Of a stretch of DNA of 14,747 nt, positions 13,839 through 14,747 are shown piece by piece. The stretch's first letter is position 1. Each line of letters begins with the position of its first letter. The DNA is taken from contig DFDW01000012.1 of assembly GCA_002369315.1 (NCBI GenBank), forward strand, positions 1 through 14,747, given 5' to 3'. Made by a program: the position numbers and the translations under genes. The notes beneath the pieces were generated by a model, which searched no databases, had not been told where the DNA came from, and saw only the letters and a program-made list of their open reading frames with translations. Source of the stretch: Ruminococcaceae bacterium UBA3818. GTDB taxonomy: Bacteria; Bacillota; Clostridia; Oscillospirales; Ruminococcaceae.

Positions 13839-14747
13839 TTATTTTGCGTATTCGATCGCACGGCTTTCCCGCACCACATGGACTTTGACCTGGCCGGGAT
13901 AGTCCAATTCCGACTCGATTTTTTTGGCGATCTCCCGGGCGACCAATACCGTTTGATCGTCCTTGACCACCTCCGGCTTCACCAGGATACGGATCTCGCG
14001 GCCCGCCTGGATAGCATAGCACTTCTCCACGCCCTCAAAGGAATTCGCAATCTCTTCCAGCTTTTGCAGACGTTTGATGTAGTTCTCCACATTTTCACGC
14101 CGCGCGCCGGGACGGGCCGCGGAAATCGCGTCCGCCGCCTGTACCAGGCAAGCCACGATCGTGCGCGGTTCCACATCGCCGTGATGCGCCTCGATCGCAT
14201 GCAGAATATTCTGGTTTTCCTTGTATTTTTTCGCCACATCAACGCCGATATTGACATGGGATCCCTCGATCTCATGGGTCAGGGCTTTGCCAATATCATG
14301 CAGTAAGCCGGCCCGTTTGGCACCATTTACATCGGTGCCAAGTTCCGCTGCCATCATGCCGGCGATATGCGCCACTTCCAGCGAGTGATCCAGTACATTC
14401 TGGCCATAGCTGGTACGGTACCGCAGGCGGCCAAGCAGCTTGACAAGCTCCGGATGGATGGAATGGATGCCGGTTTCCAGCACAGCGCGCTCGCCGTCCT
14501 GCTTGATTTTGGCCTCCACTTCCTTGCGGGCTTTTTCCACCGTTTCCTCGATACGAGCAGGATGGATGCGCCCGTCCTGTATCAGGCGTTCCAGAGAAAT
14601 ACGGGCGATTTCCCGGCGGACCGGGTCGTAAGAAGACAAAGTAATGGCCTCCGGCGTATCATCAATGATCAGGTCTACCCCGGTCATGGTCTCAAGGGTG
14701 CGGATATTGCGGCCCTCGCGGCCGATGATGCGGCCCTTCATATCGTC
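13839..14747 (-). CDS. rny: Ribonuclease Y, C-terminal part (gene runs off the right edge)
   Basis: Membrane-anchored endoribonuclease that starts mRNA turnover in many Gram-positives. The window holds 302 codons, about the last 60% of a protein of roughly 510-520 residues; the N-terminal membrane helix and coiled coil lie beyond position 14747. Counting from the ATG at 14741, the KH RNA-binding domain comes first (MKGRIIGREGRNIRTLE, 1-17, through about 65). The HD phosphohydrolase domain follows, with H119 (NVLDHS), the HD pair H148-D149 (LLHDIGK), H186-H187 (EAHHGDVEP) and D204, then the family signature SAARPGARRE (207-216). Nothing is broken. That internal Met is not the real start, since the frame stays open to the edge. 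ymdB and spoVS follow on the same strand. Confidence 0.96.
   Translation of the reverse strand, partial: DDMKGRIIGREGRNIRTLETMTGVDLIIDDTPEAITLSSYDPVRREIARISLERLIQDGRIHPARIEETVEKARKEVEAKIKQDGERAVLETGIHSIHPELVKLLGRLRYRTSYGQNVLDHSLEVAHIAGMMAAELGTDVNGAKRAGLLHDIGKALTHEIEGSHVNIGVDVAKKYKENQNILHAIEAHHGDVEPRTIVACLVQAADAISAARPGARRENVENYIKRLQKLEEIANSFEGVEKCYAIQAGREIRILVKPEVVKDDQTVLVAREIAKKIESELDYPGQVKVHVVRESRAIEYAK

Noticed and set aside
1..14747. CRISPR arrays, insertion sequences, phage genes, toxin-antitoxin or defence systems
   Set aside because: No regularly spaced direct repeats, transposase or integrase motifs, or paired small genes of that kind were seen on either strand.

Overview
The window looks like ordinary chromosome from a spore-forming, low-to-mid GC Gram-positive of the class Clostridia. 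The indications are RNase Y, YmdB and SpoVS in a row, a FakA/YloV kinase with its Asp23-like partner YloU, sigma-A type promoters (often with an extended TGn -10 and almost always a 17-bp spacer), strong AGGAGG ribosome binding sites, and an NPxTG-type cell-wall sorting signal. I see no phage, IS element, CRISPR array, integrase or toxin-antitoxin pair. Genus cannot be fixed from the sequence alone.

Layout, left half. A tRNA-Arg(ACG) with its own promoter and terminator (74-237) is followed by manA (314-1279, +). manA converges on a secreted, probably sortase-anchored protein of unknown function (1401-2366, -), and the two share a bidirectional terminator. Next on the minus strand are a phosphinothricin-acetyltransferase-like GNAT enzyme (2817-3407), an Xaa-Pro aminopeptidase (3670-5454) and the biotin transporter subunit BioY (5768-6313). 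Each of these has its own promoter and is a single-gene unit. The GNAT gene is unusual because an intrinsic terminator lies between its predicted promoter and its start codon.

Layout, right half. recG (6552-8588, +) diverges from bioY and converges on fakA, with another shared terminator at 8640-8687. On the minus strand, an orphan lipoprotein solute-binding protein (10866-12368), yloU (10419-10772) and fakA (8691-10349) are close together with no terminator between them and are likely one transcript. Upstream lie spoVS (12626-12886), ymdB (12985-13752) and the 3' part of rny (13839 to the right edge), in the order known from Bacillus subtilis.

How the genes relate. Most are housekeeping: RNA decay (RNase Y) with YmdB, recombination repair (RecG), fatty-acid phosphorylation (FakA), proline-peptide breakdown, mannose/fructose-6-phosphate interconversion and biotin uptake. 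No multi-gene novel system is visible. The observations most worth checking are the mismatched acceptor stem of the tRNA, the probable attenuator in front of the GNAT gene, a perfect 11-bp inverted repeat between the bioY promoter and ribosome binding site, and the uncharacterised surface protein.
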